From Isoperla grammatica (Eukaryota > Arthropoda > Insecta > Plecoptera > Perlodidae): a DNA stretch of 64,000 nt. Positions within the stretch are counted from its first letter, which is position 1, and every line of letters begins with the position of its first letter. The notes beneath the pieces were generated by a model, which ran no database searches, had not been told where the DNA came from, and saw nothing but the letters and a program-made list of their open reading frames with translations. Positions 12,352-25,706 of the stretch are shown in pieces. Where the stretch lies: NCBI GenBank assembly GCA_945910005.1, contig OX246741.1, positions 14,092,632 to 14,156,631 of the forward strand, given 5' to 3'. Both the position numbers and the translations under genes were made by a program.

Positions 12352-13780
12352 TTAGATGAGCGTAGCGAAGCGGAGTGAATCTTTCCATACAACTCGATCG
12401 GCGCTTTGTCTGTGTGTCTGTATGTATGTATGTCTGTATGTATGTCTGTATGTATGTGCGCTAAATTTTGTTCGTCGCGCACAGGTCAAACGGCTTGACG
12501 TATATGGCTGAAATTTTCGGGACACGTTTGTGACCACTAAACTCGATGCTGTTAACATAACCAGCAAAATTCGTCAAGATGCCAACCTTCAATAAATTAA
12601 TTACTGAAAAATAAAATTTGTTTATTCATTTAATTAAATGAAAACTTACAATCGGATTTAAATAATGTTTCACATGTAGGTTTATATCAACAGTACTAAC
12701 AATTGACAATAATTTCAAAATTGTACGTTTATCCGCCATGTTATAAAAAAATATTGTTTATTTTCAACAATAATTTCTTCATTTTTACAGTGTTCCGCCG
12801 ATATGATTCGCATTTGCGGACTTTTGCAATTAGATGCACATAGTATACACCAAAAATAGCGTACGTAACAATACCTATGCACTATTATTTGGAATCTCGA
12901 TAGCTGTCATAAAATTGCAACAATGACATAAGATGCCAACCTACAAAAAATTAACTACTAAAACACATGTTTTGTTATTTATTTAATGAAATTAAAACTT
13001 ACACACGGATATTAATGATTTTTTATATGTAGGTCCACATCTATACTACCAACACTCGACATTAGTTTCAAAATTGTTGCTTTAACCGCCACGTTATAAA
13101 CAAATATTGTTTATTTACGGCAGACATTTTCTTCATTTTTACAGTGTTCCACCGATATGATTCGCATTTGCGGACCATTGAAGTTAGATGCACATAGTAT
13201 GCTGCCAAAATGGCTTACGCAGTCAGACCTTTCTCACTTTGTATTTGGAATTTTGATAGCTATCATAGAATGGCTACAATGGCGTGTTATGTTTTATGAC
13301 TTTCACGGCCAAAATGCAAATGTTAACAACGAACTTGGTCGACAAATTAAAAAGCTTTTATTATGATTTAAAAGCGGGTTATTGTATGATTAATTAATAT
13401 GACATTTTAGATATAGTCTGTATCTACATTATGGAACTTTCTATACACTAATAGGTTTAATAGTTTATGAATTAGAGCCTATTGAGTAGACCACGGTCGA
13501 ATGAAATTATGCGAAAATCCATCAACTTGAAGGTTTTAATTTCTTTAAAGAAAACTTCTTAACGGATTTTAATAATATTTCGTGCATTTACTAGCAACAT
13601 ATCAAGAAATAATATACTTAAGTTATAGGGTTGTAACTTGATCCGCCATCTTGTAACAAAATCATATGTTTAATATAAAGGTATTTAAAAAAAAAAAAAA
13701 GTAATATGATATGCAAATGATTTATTTGATTTGATACATTGAAAAAATCGCTCATCTGTCAACGCGGAGCGTTTTCCTAG
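12352..13780 (+). mobile_element. Helentron-like non-autonomous element, copy B
   Basis: Begins directly after the CTAG of copy A and ends with the same subterminal repeat, hairpin and CTAG (13777-13780). About 1.43 kb. Two 355-bp monomers start near 12577 and 12932. It contains the empty site TTTCTTTAAAGAAAAC (13541-13556) for the insertion seen in copy A. A 69-codon open frame at 13157 is not kept open in copies A or C. Confidence 0.75.
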
Positions 13781-15213
13781 TATTTAGATGAGCGTAGCGA
13801 AGCGGAGTGAATCTTTCCATACAACTCGATCGGCGCTTTGTCTGTGTGTACGTATGTATGTATGTATGTCTGTATGTATGTATGTATGTGCGCTAAATTT
13901 TGTTCGTCGCGCACAGGTCAAACGGCTTGACGTATTTGGCTGAAATTTTCGGGCAACGTTTGTGACTACTAAACTCGATGCTGTTAACATAACCAGCAAA
14001 ATTCGTCAAGATGCCAACTTAGAAAAAATTAATTACTGAAAAATAAAATTTGTTTATTTATTTAGTAAAATGAAAACTTACAAACGGATTTTAATGATAT
14101 TTCACTTGTAGGCTCACATAAACGGTTCCAACACTTGACAACAGTTTCAAAATTGTAAGTTTATCCGCCATGTTATAAAAAAATATTGTTTATTTACGAC
14201 AATACTTTCTTCATTAATACAGTGTTCCACCGATATGATTCGCATTTGCGGACTATTACAGTTAGACGCACATAGTATACACCAAACATAGCGTACGTAA
14301 CCATACCTATGCACTATTATTTGGAATTTCGATAGATGTCATAGAATGGCTACAATGACGTAAGATGCCAACCTACAAAAAATTAACAACTGAAACACAT
14401 GTTTTGTTATTTATTTAATTAAATTAAAACTTACACGCCGATATAAGTACTTTTTTATATGTACGTTCACATCAATAGTAACAACACTCGACAACAGTTT
14501 CACAATTTTAGCTTTAACCGCCATGTTGTAAAAAAATATTGTTTATTTTCAGCTATATCTGTCTTCATTTTTACAGTGTTCCACCGATATGATTCGCATT
14601 TGCGGACCATTGAAGTGAGATGCACATACTATGCTGCCGAAATGGCTTACGCAGTCAGACCTTTCTCACTTTGTATTTGGAATTTTGATAGCTATTATAG
14701 AATGGCTACAATGACGTGTTATGTTTTATGACTTTCACGGCAAACATGCAGAAAATAACAACAAACTTGGTTGACAATTTAAAAAGCTATTATTATAGTT
14801 TAAATGCGAGTTATTGTATAATTAAACAATATTACATTTTAGATATAGTCTGTATCTACATTATGGAACTTTCCATACACTGATAGGTTTAATAGTTTAT
14901 GAATTAGAGCCTATTGAGTAGACCACGGTCGAATGAAATTATGCGGAAATCCATCAACTTGAAGGTTTTAATTTCTTTAAAGAAAACTTCTTAACGGATT
15001 TAAATAATATTTCGTGCATTTATTAGCAACATATCGAGAAATAATATACACAAGTAAGAAGGTTGTTACTTGCTCCGCCATCTTGTAAAAAAATCATATG
15101 TTCATTATAAAGGTATTTAAAAAAAAAAAAGAGAAATATGATATTCAAAAGATTTGTTTGCTTTAAAACATTGAACCAACTCGCTCATCTGGCAACGCGG
15201 AGCGTTTTCCTAG
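13781..15213 (+). mobile_element. Helentron-like non-autonomous element, copy C
   Basis: Follows copy B with four extra bases, then TTAGATGAGCG; ends CTAG at 15210-15213. About 1.43 kb, with monomers from about 14009 and 14364. Copies A, B and C lie head to tail, as expected from rolling-circle insertion into an element's own 3' end or from tandem transposition. Confidence 0.75.
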
Positions 15214-16013
15214 TGTAAATTGATTGAATTAGTTCTAGACGTGATGCGCGTATATTGCAAGCTCATTCCCTTGACGAACTATAAACTAATATCAAAGAAT
15301 GGAGACGCGTAATAATAATAGTGCTTTTCTAAGTAACTAAAGAACACAGTTTGTTTTCACGATTTCCGTATGTATAGGTATACTTCACTATCAATGTTGT
15401 CATTATAACCGTTAAAATTCTAATCGCTATACGTGGCAGCAACCAACAATAATTAACAAAACCAAACGATACAAGTTGACACTTTTCTCGTTCGTCATAT
15501 TATGTAACATGGATATATAAATACAACGGATAAGCTCCATACAAATAGCTACAAATTCTATTTGATCAGATAGTATTTCTTATAAAAATGTTTTTCGAAT
15601 GGAATTCGTACTCAAACTTACGGCTCCGTGCATACGTGATGTTCTTTCTCCAATTGGCTTACCAATTGGCTATTTCCAATTGTTCCTATTTCCTAGCTTG
15701 CTCTATTACCATTTCGGAAAAAGAATGAATACTGCTTATTTACCAACCGTTTTTTTTTACATTATCGAAGTAATTGTTTTAATTACTGATCATACAGATG
15801 ATGTTAATAATTTCTCTCCGTTTAAATATTCCCCAAAACTGGCCAAATGTTTTCTAAAAACTATCGAAATTACTTTTTAAACATGCATTTCGTGATTTTA
15901 TTATCTCTGATCATAATCTTGGAATTGGAAAGTTAATAAATGATAATTAACGTAAACAATCTTGTTTTATGTTCTGGTTCTTTTTCAAATCGCATTCATT
16001 GGATTTACCATTA
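15214..16013. other. Unassigned sequence
   Basis: Includes a 93-codon open frame at 15599-15880 with hydrophobic content but no start context or family motif; AT-rich composition gives such frames by chance. Confidence 0.35.
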
Positions 16014-16166
16014 TTAAGGTCCGGTATTTCAATGTCCAGTTAAAATCTACTTTTCAGTTAAATTGTTTTCACCATGACAACGGCCAATAGAAATGCACCA
16101 AAATGGGCCTACCTGACAGTTAAATTTACTTGACACATTAACTGGACATTGAAATACCGGCCTTAA
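16014..16166. mobile_element. Palindromic MITE M3 with TTAA flanks
   Basis: TTAA-GGTCCGGTATTTCAAT at the left and ATTGAAATACCGGCC-TTAA at the right, then TCCAGTTAA / TTAACTGGA and CAGTTAAAT / ATTTAACTG inside. TTAA on both sides may be the target duplication. Confidence 0.75.
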
Positions 16167-16923
16167 AGTACGCAACTGTAATGTGGTAATCAAAGGATTG
16201 TCTGGTAGTTTATCCTAACCAGAGTTTTTTTTTTTTTTTTACACATAATGGCATGAGTTGATTCAATTTGCATGCATTGACTTAATGTAATTCTTACTAC
16301 AACCAGGTATTACTTCTGCCTGCCTGCAACGAGCTCTGGCCATTGTAGTGTTGCACCTTCATGCAGGTAATGGAACGTGGAGTATTAACCTACCCACAAG
16401 GTCGGTAACAGTGGTTCGAGCTCATTATACTAGTTGACAGGGTCAGTGGAGTGACATAATGCACGTCTTTGTTGCAAGGAGCGATTTAAAAATAATGCAT
16501 TAATAAATAATACCACTTCAATGTATAATAGGCCTACATCAATTGATCACTGATCTTGGAGGCATTTACGATGTGGTTGCCACATGTCAAGAGGCATTGC
16601 CACTGTGGTGGATCTAGGGTTTTTAATAGTGAAAAAATCCGGATGTTTGGGGGGTTTTCCCCAATGGTCTGGAAAAGTAGGCTTTTTTGGAAAAATTGAA
16701 TGTAGCCCTAAAAGGCTAAAATAGGTACTGTACCCTTAACAAATCTAAACTTTGAATGATGTAGAGATGAACTACAACAATACAAGAAACCAAGAATAGA
16801 GATAGTAAAGTAAAGATAAAAACGCAGATGATATGCAATTACTATAAAAAAAAGGCCATCGCGTGCTTATAAATAGTGCAGAAAAGCGACACGGCGTCTA
16901 AAAAGTAAAAAGTAATGAAATCA
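16167..16923. other. Unassigned sequence
   Basis: Poly-T tract at 16225-16240. No gene seen before the minisatellite. Confidence 0.35.
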
Positions 16924-17575
16924 GAACACACTCTACCAGCGAAGAGGGGATGAGATCCACTCTACGGAGCTTCCAAGGAAGCAGCTATACGAGATGTGCC
17001 AGGTCCTACGGAACACACTCTACCGGCTAAGACGGGATGAGATCCACTCTACGGAGCTTCCAAGGAAGCAGCTATACGAGATGTGCCTGGTTCCACGGAA
17101 CACACTCTACCGGCTAAGACGGGATGAGATCCACTATACGGAGCTTCCAAGGAAGCAGCTATACGAGATGTGCCTGGTTCCACGGAACACACTCTACCGG
17201 CTAAGACGGGATGAGATCCACTCTACGGAGCTTCCAAGGAAGCAGCTATACGAGATATGCCAGGTTCCACGGAACACACTCTACCGGCTAAGACGGGATG
17301 AGATCCACTCTACGGAGCTTCCAAGGAAGCAGCTATACGAGATGTGCCAGGTTCTACGGAACACACTCTACCGGCTAAGACGGGATGAGATCCACTCTAC
17401 GGAGCTTCCAAGGAAGCAGCTATACGAGATGTGCCAGGTTCTACGGAACACACTCTACCGGCTAAGACGGGATGAGATCCACTCGACGGAGCTTCCAAGG
17501 AAGCAGCTATACGAGATATGCCAGGTTCCACGGAACACACTCTACCGGCTAAGACGGGATGAGATAGATGCAAAT
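16924..17575 (+). repeat. 87-bp minisatellite with an open reading frame
   Basis: Seven full copies and one partial copy of an 87-bp unit starting GAACACACTCTACCGGCTAA, at 16924, 17011, 17098, 17185, 17272, 17359, 17446 and 17533. Internal copies are almost identical. Since 87 is 29 codons, one frame stays open from Met 16994 to TGA 17614 (206 codons) as a 29-residue repeat containing NTLYRLRRDEIHSTELPRKQ. The first copy is diverged and preceded by stops. I do not recognise the peptide; the frame may be a by-product of the repeat length. Confidence 0.9.
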
Positions 17576-18264
17576 GCGAGCGAGAACCACCGCGAAAGTG
17601 TCACCCCACAATGAACGCGTACTCAAGATTCCCGAAGCACGTGACAATACACAAGTGCAATTGTTATTGTAATTTAAAGAACTTCTTTATATGTTAATGC
17701 GTCATCATCGTCAGTCAACCGCGGCTGTCTTTGTAGCGTCAACCCTCACATTCTAATCACAAACAAGATGAATACAGGATTGGATACAGCTGTTATTTTT
17801 TAATCTTTTTTTTTACGAAATTATTCTATCATGTTTCTGATTTATATTCTGACGTGGGTAGACACTGAGTGAGCTCAAAGATCTAAGCGATTTGTCTTAA
17901 TAATGCACCATTTATCTTCAGCCGAGACTGATGGCTTCACAAATTTAATCAACGACACACATTGACGACAGGACAGGGTATTTGTTCTGGTTATAAAGTG
18001 ATTAGATTAGTGTCGTGCTTAGTTGATATTGGAACAAACATTGCAACTACAAGTCTTACGTGATTTTCTAGGGTGTCTGGAATTTCCATAATACATGCCT
18101 TACAGTTGTTGTTTCGATTTGCTTCACTGACAAGTTAAATTAATTTAGGTGTTCCATAAACAATCAACACCTTTTCACAACTCGTTTTAAAATTTAAGCG
18201 GCTTTAAAGTAACGGTTTACTTGTACGTCACCACTAAATACTTATAGAATTAAGTGAAATTAAA
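17576..18264. other. Unassigned sequence
   Basis: No gene or named repeat seen. Confidence 0.35.
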
Positions 18265-18350
18265 CCCCGATTCCTAACCAGGAATCAAACCTTGAACCTT
18301 TTACAATGGAAGCAGGGATAAACCTACAAGACCAACGAACCGAAACTACC
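18265..18350 (-). mobile_element. S1 SINE head, minus strand
   Basis: Minus-strand reading gives GTTCGTTGGTCTTGTAGGTT, CTGCTTCCATTG and GGTTTGATTCC: the S1 head with diverged A box and B box. Confidence 0.6.
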
Positions 18351-20545
18351 AACATCAATGTTGACCTTCCCCATCAGCAGCCCCATATTTCATTTCATCT
18401 TCATATTTTACCCACTTCTCGTCTCGATTAGCCAAGTTGCAAAATATGAGACGTTAGGCTCAAATATCTTTCCATCTATCCTACTTGCCCCTTTCCTCCA
18501 AACAGCCCCATATTTCATTTCATCTTTAGCCAAGATTAGCCAAGCTCGATTGTGATTGTGACAATGTGGCTTCATCAGGTTACGCAGGAAACACTTAGTT
18601 TTATATTCGCAATCAACTTCTTTCTTCCGCAAGGGGTATAGTAGCAATTGAAAGAAAAACTAATATAAACTTTGGCCAAGTCTAAGGAAACCAAATAAGT
18701 AGCATTGTTCAAGAGTTTTTATGAGAGTTTTAATTAGATTTTACAAACTCAATGAAACTTTCCGTCGAAATATTGCAAAAGGACTTGTGCACAGATCACA
18801 GACAGGTCAATACGCATCTGACACACAAAACACGAAACACAAATTTGACAAATTTACAAATTCAAATTTGACTAATTTTGCAAATTTTTGCAAATTATGC
18901 AATTATTCTTTTTATATAGATAGAACCCGGCAGTACTGGCTTATTTGTTTTAAAATATTTCTTGAAAACTGTTATGCCTACGGTAGCTATAAAAAAAAGC
19001 GTAGGTTGTGTACAAGGAAGCGTTTATCTGCGATTCGTGACGTCGTTGCTACCCGACTTTGAAAAATAACGTTGTGAATTTCCTTACCGGGACTTTCCCA
19101 CCTCACACGAAATCACTTTCACGTGTTTGCTTTCTTACAGAAATCACTTGACACCGTTCGGAAGACTCTTTCGTTTGGCCCTTGACTTCAAGCCGAGACA
19201 ATTTCACCGAAGAAAAAACTAACTCTAGTAAGTTTTCCGAGTTCAATCCGACCGAAGTGCTGGCTCGGTGATTACTACGTCTTAAGGGAGATATAGTCAA
19301 ACTTTTCCCGTTACCAATCAATGCCATTCAGTTCCTTACGTGAACGAACATACGCCAACGCTGGCTCATTGTCAGCCCAAATTACACCCTTTGTGCGACC
19401 GAACAATATATCCATGGGGGGAAGTGATTTTGGGCAAACACCCACGCTCATATTCCGGGAGGGTTGAAATCAGTGCGGGGTTCTGTGCCTATGTCAACAT
19501 TCCACACTCCAGACATCGGAAACGAGGTTGTTTGCAATTAACTTATAACCAACCCTATAGACTTTATTTCCTGTTTAAACGATGTTTCCTTCTTTGTGTT
19601 CCGGGGTAAATTGGTATAATTAAATACATATTTAATTACTGAGCTAAACTAGTACACCGACGTGTTTGAAAATTGAAACCAAAGTACGTTATTTAACATA
19701 CCTTTCCAATAGTAAAGTTTGTTTAACCGCACACCTATAATAACACTGTTTACGGGCTTCATTCTAGTTGGAGTGCAAAGTCTTGTAGAGAGAGTGTCAC
19801 GTGTTACTTGTAAGAGACGTGTAAACCGATCCCGTCATGCATTGCGCGACCCACAGACACAGATACTTAGCAAATGAATCATTACCCAAATAATGAAACG
19901 GTTTTAACGAGAACCGTGAGTCTTAACTATTTAAAATATTAAAACCTCGCCAAATCCAAGGGTTTTAGTAAATTGCTTTGAAGATTACCATACATTTCAC
20001 CCAAACAATTGTATGATTGGCTTAATGCATCACATCACAGGCAGAAAGTAACGTGTAACACACTTTTATTAAGATAGAAATATTTTGAAGTGGATTTAAT
20101 ACCCAATTTGTATTGTAATAATCTGTTAGTTTTGTGTCACTTTAATAACTGGCGAATACCAAGACGTATATCATGTGTATACACGCACAGCAGTGCAACA
20201 TTCTGGCATTTGCAAATAATTTGTTAGTAGTATGTGGTTCAATTTTAAAATCCCAAAAAAGAAAATTTTTTCAAAATGATTCAACATTTTTAAACTCAAA
20301 AACTCAATTTATTTTATAAACCTACAGAAAAATTAAACAAAACATTTAATACTATGTATACAACACAATGTACATAGTATAACTATTTTTAAATACACAA
20401 AGACATGATTAACACAGGCGAATGTAGTTCATGCTTATGCTATGGGACTAGATTCGCCTATCAGGTGAACTCACCTTTGATAAGTAGAGTCGAGACATCG
20501 ATTGCCACAAAATCAGACTCCAAAAGCAAAGACTTAACCGATAAA
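18351..20545. other. Unassigned sequence
   Basis: A near-duplicate pair CAGCCCCATATTTCATTTCA (18376 and 18503) forms a roughly 127-bp imperfect tandem repeat. The frames at 18721-19062 (+), 19103-19327 (-) and 19340-19609 (+) show no motifs that I can tie to a family. Confidence 0.35.
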
Positions 20546-20765
20546 GGTGGCTAGCTCGACGGTAAAACACGAGACTATAATTCGGGAGGTCGCCGGTTAG
20601 ATTCTAGCTACCGGCAATCCTGACTGAAAAGGTTTTTTCATAGCTTTCCCGCAGTTGTACTAGCGAATTAAATCATACTAACAGCCCTCGGACATTCCAT
20701 CTCAAATATCTAAACACCTAAAGAGGGGCACATCAGTTAAAGCTTGTATACCATTATTATTACAG
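20546..20765 (+). mobile_element. tRNA-derived SINE, family S2
   Basis: A box GTGGCTAGCTCGACGGTA, B-box-like GGTTAGATTCTAG, then GGCAATCCTGACTGAAAAGG, ACAGCCCTCGGACATTCC and AAAGAGGGGCACATCAG. Related copies lie at 22.62-22.98 and 32.11-32.35 kb. Confidence 0.65.
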
Positions 20766-22619
20766 TACAATTAATTGTTTTTGTTATCCTTGTTTATATG
20801 TTCTATGCTGTACTGAACATTTTTTGTTAAATAAATAAATTAATACATATATTATTATACTTATGAACTTCTAGCCGTAGTACACAGCCAAAGCACGTGA
20901 AGATATTCTAAATAATCCTGGTGTACCTCAACATACCGTACAGTACAGCCGACCGTATATTTCCATATTGTCATCTTGAGAACATTAATATGTATCGCAA
21001 TTCGCAAGACCGTCTTCTCCGTCGCGCCCCGGTAAGGAGAATATATGGTCACGTGGTTGCCACAGTTTTACACCAGAAACAGAATACCAACTGATGAATA
21101 ATTCAGCGAAGGAGCTAATGACATCATTTTTTTTATCATCGCCTGACGATTTCCGTAGAACATATACTTATTAGTATGCACTCGATTAACCTATTCCCAC
21201 AATAAGAGGCGAAGAAAAAATGAAATATATTTATATGCATAACCTAGATTCTTAACCAATCTGAAATACTTCCTCTACTAGCATACTACCGCGTTTGAAA
21301 ACGTAGGCATGTTTTCAGTTTGCAGTGTTCCACCCCAATTAAGCTGACTAACTGAGACCATGGTGGCTTGAAGCAACCCTCCCCCCCCCTTCTCCCCCCC
21401 CCCACTCTCATCACCACCTACACACAAAGAAATGATTCAGATTTAACCATTCCTTCTCAGCTCCTGCTGGTGCAAATTCCTGTGCCATTCTCTACAAATC
21501 CTCTCTATTTTCTTGAAAGTTATGTTTTCTCCTCATTGCAACCCGCTTCAATAAAGCCAAAAACCACAAATATAAGCTAAAAAATAAAAGAGAAAAGGCA
21601 ACATCTATAGAATGCATTTAAAACACAATGCCAAAAGACAAAAAAATTAACAAACTTACCAGAAAAATAACAAAAAGTAATTTGTGTTTAGAAAAAGGGT
21701 TAAAAGTATACATTACGCAGTCGATTCACAAAACGTCCCACTACGCGGATGCATTACAAATGTGTTCGTTCCCGTGATTCTAGACAGAGGCCCGTTTATA
21801 TAGAAGATGGCACTAACAAGGCCAGACGCTGCAGTCGTCCAGCCAGTGAACTAGACTATAGTTAAAGCGCAGCCATGGCCACCTTTACCACCACTCTAGG
21901 CGACAAGTGTCCATAAAACCCAACGAACCAGGTTTTAATGAAAGCTTGGCGAGTTTGATGTGGCTAAATACCCCCACCTCGTCGACAGTACCACAAACAG
22001 TGTGTGCGAAGCGCGATGGGGGCGACAACCACTCTTGTTTGCATCGGGACTCCCTGTCTGTGACTATACCAAGGTCATCAAGGTGAAACCACTGGACCAC
22101 TCATTCTTAGGAATGCCTGCTGTACGCCACTGAAACCCAGCTGTACCATTGTCGGCGCCATGCTATAGTCGCGACGCGTTAACTTGCAAGGTGTTGTCGT
22201 CACGGATTATGTAATAGTGAAGTGACGCGTGTGACAGCTACCAACCTAAATCTAGTTGCATCCCGTGCTCCTGTCTCGTGTATTGTAGTGATAATATCGC
22301 CCGCATGTTGTCAGACGTGGTGGGGTCGCATTCCATCACGGTTGATGCAGTCAATACAGTGGACAATAACAATGCAGGTATCGGGAAATCTCGAGGTGAC
22401 TACCGTTGAAATAGACCGTGTGGAGCGACCGTCTCTTTTCAGGATTTTAGGGGACACCTTGCTTCTAACGGCGTTGCCAGTATAGTTTCGGTTTAACATT
22501 CAATACTTGTGCATTAGTTCATTTTGTTGCCACCAGAACGCATACAGTCTCTTTTCAGTGCTGCATAGGGCGCACACCAGCTGTACCTAATGTGCCCGCT
22601 CTTCGGGTGACTAACAATG
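20766..22619. other. Unassigned; includes a GC-richer block
   Basis: C-rich tract at 21380-21413. From about 21780 to 22490 base composition rises and the 71-codon (-) and 87-codon (+) frames there are longer than the local AT-rich background predicts, but they hold no motif known to me. Could be a captured or older coding fragment. Confidence 0.35.
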
Positions 22620-22750
22620 CTAGAGTGTTACTGTTAGGGTAGTTGGAAAGGAATGTCCGAGGGCTGTTAGTACAGGACTCAATCCCGACATTCGCCTTTA
22701 CAACTGACAGAAGCCACGGGAAACACTTGAGTCAGGACTGGTGGCGATCT
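22620..22750 (-). mobile_element. S2 SINE fragment
   Basis: Minus-strand match to the 3' half of S2 (AGTCCT, ACAGCCCTCGGACATTCC, CAGTCCTGACTCAAG). Confidence 0.55.
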
Positions 22751-22789
22751 TCTTAACGTGACGGGTCTCTCTTAAGCCTGTTATAGCGT

Positions 22790-22976
22790 TTGGATAGTTC
22801 GAAAAGAATGTCCGAGGCCCGTTAGTAGGACTTATTCCTAGCATTCGCTTGGACGAATGAGGAAAACCAACTGAAAAAACCTTCAGTCAGGATTGCCGGT
22901 AGCAGGAGTCGAGCCAGCGTCCTCCCGAATTAGAGCTTCCCGTGTGTACGCTGAACCATCTCTATTTATCGGTTTT
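22790..22976 (-). mobile_element. S2 SINE copy
   Basis: On the minus strand starts ATAGAGATGGTTCAGCGTAC, has CCGGCAATCCTGACTGAAGG and ends near GGGCCTCGGACATTC. Almost full length. Confidence 0.65.
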
Positions 22977-24559
22977 ATATGCTGAGATGAGGAGATGTAC
23001 ACGAATTTCTTCAGATAAAGATCTTTCTTTTTCCGATAGATAAAAGTGTGATGAAAAGTGTAATGAAAATGCCTCAGCATGCGAGCAAAATGAAAATTGA
23101 GTTTTACCCATATAATAAGGCAGTTCGATTCGAGTTATGTAACTTTTCAAATTTGTATACAAAATGTAAATTTTGAATTAGAGTTTTTTAAGCGTTAGAA
23201 GAAGCCAGGATGATCTTACAGCTTCCTTCTTCAAAGGGATAACGCATAAAATATAGGACACCGACGGCGTAAACTAATAAAGCTACTTCTAACTCGATAT
23301 AACTTCTGATAGGAAGTAGATAAGAGTATTACTATGGGTAGAAAACTGTGGTAAACTATACCATATTTTATTTTACATAGACTTCTGTATCCACGTTCTC
23401 CACACGTTAATAATTTCTAAAGAAGGTTTTCCCCAATGAACCGTAAGTGATGGTAAATTTCATATTGTTGTGTTTATATTATGTTTAGGGGAACGAGATA
23501 GGTAACAAAAGTGCATATTCAAATACCTTGAGAACACATTGCAAAGTGGTTTTGATTCTTTTTTGTTTCAAAGTCGAACAAACAAAACATTTTGCAGTAG
23601 GGTGACATTTGAATCGTATAGATTATTATGGTGTGAATGTTAGAAGGATATTTTAGTGGAATATTTTAGTATTGCCATTTACGTTAGAACTATATTAACA
23701 AACGATATATAGAAAATCAGAATCGCAGTGTATTCACCTCATATTTCGAAGAAAATAGGAAATGCAATTTCTTTCCTTCTGAGTATTTGGGATGCAAACT
23801 TGTTTTTATGAGAAACCCAAATTGGCTTCTGAAATTAAACTGAAAGTGTCACAAAATCAAATTTCTCTCGTAATCCACAGCAGCAGAAAGTTTTTCCAAT
23901 TATTAAGAAAATGTAGAATGTCTACTTTATTGAGTATGCTACCCAAACAAATACAGTCTGCACGTTGTGTATCATTTCCTGACTCAGAGTAAAAATATGA
24001 GAAGGTGTCACTGTCAGTTGTACAAATATTCCCGACAGTAAGATAAGCGTTATCTCAAAGCACGTCACGTTTAATGGCAGTCGTTGCTCAAGGTTTTGAC
24101 ATGACCTAGTGTTCCAACCCACTGCCATGATTAGTACCGAATCCAGCCCACATTGTGCAACCTATAGGGTGCGCACAACTGACGTAACAGCCGAACTACA
24201 ACAATGGAATAAATTAATTGAACTGGTGGACAAACAACAAGCTGTCAAAGTAATATTTTTGCAAATAATGAGAGTAAACAATTAGTTGTAACGATAGTAA
24301 CTGCTCGCCAGTTAAAATTTATGTTCAGTAATGGAAAGCAACTATCTGAACGTTTGTAAACGTTCTGAACGTTTGTTTTTTCCAACTTCAGAACTTCATA
24401 TTGTTTTTGACAGCTTGTTTGTCCATCGGTTCAATTCATTTGTTTCATTGTTGTGTTTTGGTGTTGTGCGTACCCTATACCTAGAAACAGAAGCTCTGTG
24501 CGACACTAGAATTAACATAATGAGAATAATTGGCTAATACCTCTGCATTCTCTAATGGC
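22977..24559. other. Unassigned AT-rich sequence
   Basis: No gene or named repeat seen. Confidence 0.35.
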
Positions 24560-24658
24560 GTTTTCCAATGGCTGCACTGGACCGCACTGAGTGCGCCTTT
24601 AACACAACAAAACAACAGACGCACCAGTGCGTATACTGAGTGCAGCCCATTGGAAAAC
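24560..24658. mobile_element. Small palindromic MITE M4
   Basis: GTTTTCCAATGGCTGCACT at the left is inverted as AGTGCAGCCCATTGGAAAAC at the right; GCACTG blocks continue inside. 99 bp. Confidence 0.7.
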
Positions 24659-25020
24659 ATGATAAGTTCCTAATATTGTTCTACCATCTGAACAACGACT
24701 TTCTCAACTAAGAATTCCAATTTGTCTCCTTCCGAAATACCATTCAATTCCAGTACTCCACATGGTTGCGTATACCGAAAAAAAGCTGTTGCTGACAGCT
24801 AACTAATAAGTTTATGCGCGGAAACACAGATTATACAAATTATTGAGAGTTGAAATTTGGAGTTAAAAAAGTTTGACTCGATCGAACCAAATTCGTTTGA
24901 TGCGGAAATATCGAACATAACTCAAACGAGGTTATTACATCACGGAAGTCAACAATCACCCCTTCCCTCTAATATCAGGTTTAACCGTGTCGAATAAACT
25001 CTTTGTATGGCTTTGCAGTG

Positions 25021-25209
25021 GGAACTAATGCCGACATTACACGACTCAATACTTTCGTCAAACTTATTGAATTCAAGAACAAAAGCGAATCAAACACAGT
25101 TTGATAAAAAAACTGCAACAATATAGCTTCTTTTAATTGATGCTTTTTTGTCCTTAAATTCAAAAAGTTTGACGAAAGTAATGAATCGTGTAATGTGGGT
25201 ATTAGTTCT
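25021..25209. mobile_element. Palindromic MITE M5
   Basis: GAACTAATGCCGACATTACA ... and ...GTAATGTGGGTATTAGTTC are inverted, followed inside by ACTTTCGTCAAACTT / AAGTTTGACGAAAGT. About 189 bp. Confidence 0.75.
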
Positions 25210-25706
25210 TCCTGTGTCGTTGATTGTGGTGATGCAGCAAACGAGAGCAAAGAGAAATTACTCTGTAATACGGAGGCTGCTTTGAAAGCAAACTTCTCAA
25301 CAGCCCTCGGTGCATTTCTCGCTATGTGCTTCGTCGGGCGAGGTCAGACGCTAATGAAACTACTACGTTTACATTACATGCAAGTTTGAAAAAGTGTTGA
25401 CGCGAGTCAAACCAAATTCGTCGATCGTTTACAATATGCTACCGCTTTGGAAACGTTCTCAAATCGTTGTTTAGTTCATACATTTCCTGGTGTACAGCGC
25501 CACTTAGAGCAAGACATAACACTGCTTCTTAAAGGAGTTGGAACCACAAAGAAGCCAAACATTCCTTTTGGAATTAGACATTTCACAAATTCAACCAAAC
25601 TAGGCAAGAACGAGAGAACGAGCGCGTAAAAAAGTGTATTCATAACAACATAACTTCAATTTGCACTGGCACTGCCGGATTAGTTTGCTAATCAGCCCGC
25701 AACAAG

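Noticed and set aside
13157..13366. 69-codon frame in Helentron copy B, with relatives in A and C
   Set aside because: The matching region in copy A is interrupted and in C is in another frame; no conservation of coding.
16924..17575. CRISPR array or zinc-finger-like repeat gene
   Set aside because: No spacers, and no Cys/His pattern or other domain in the 29-residue unit.
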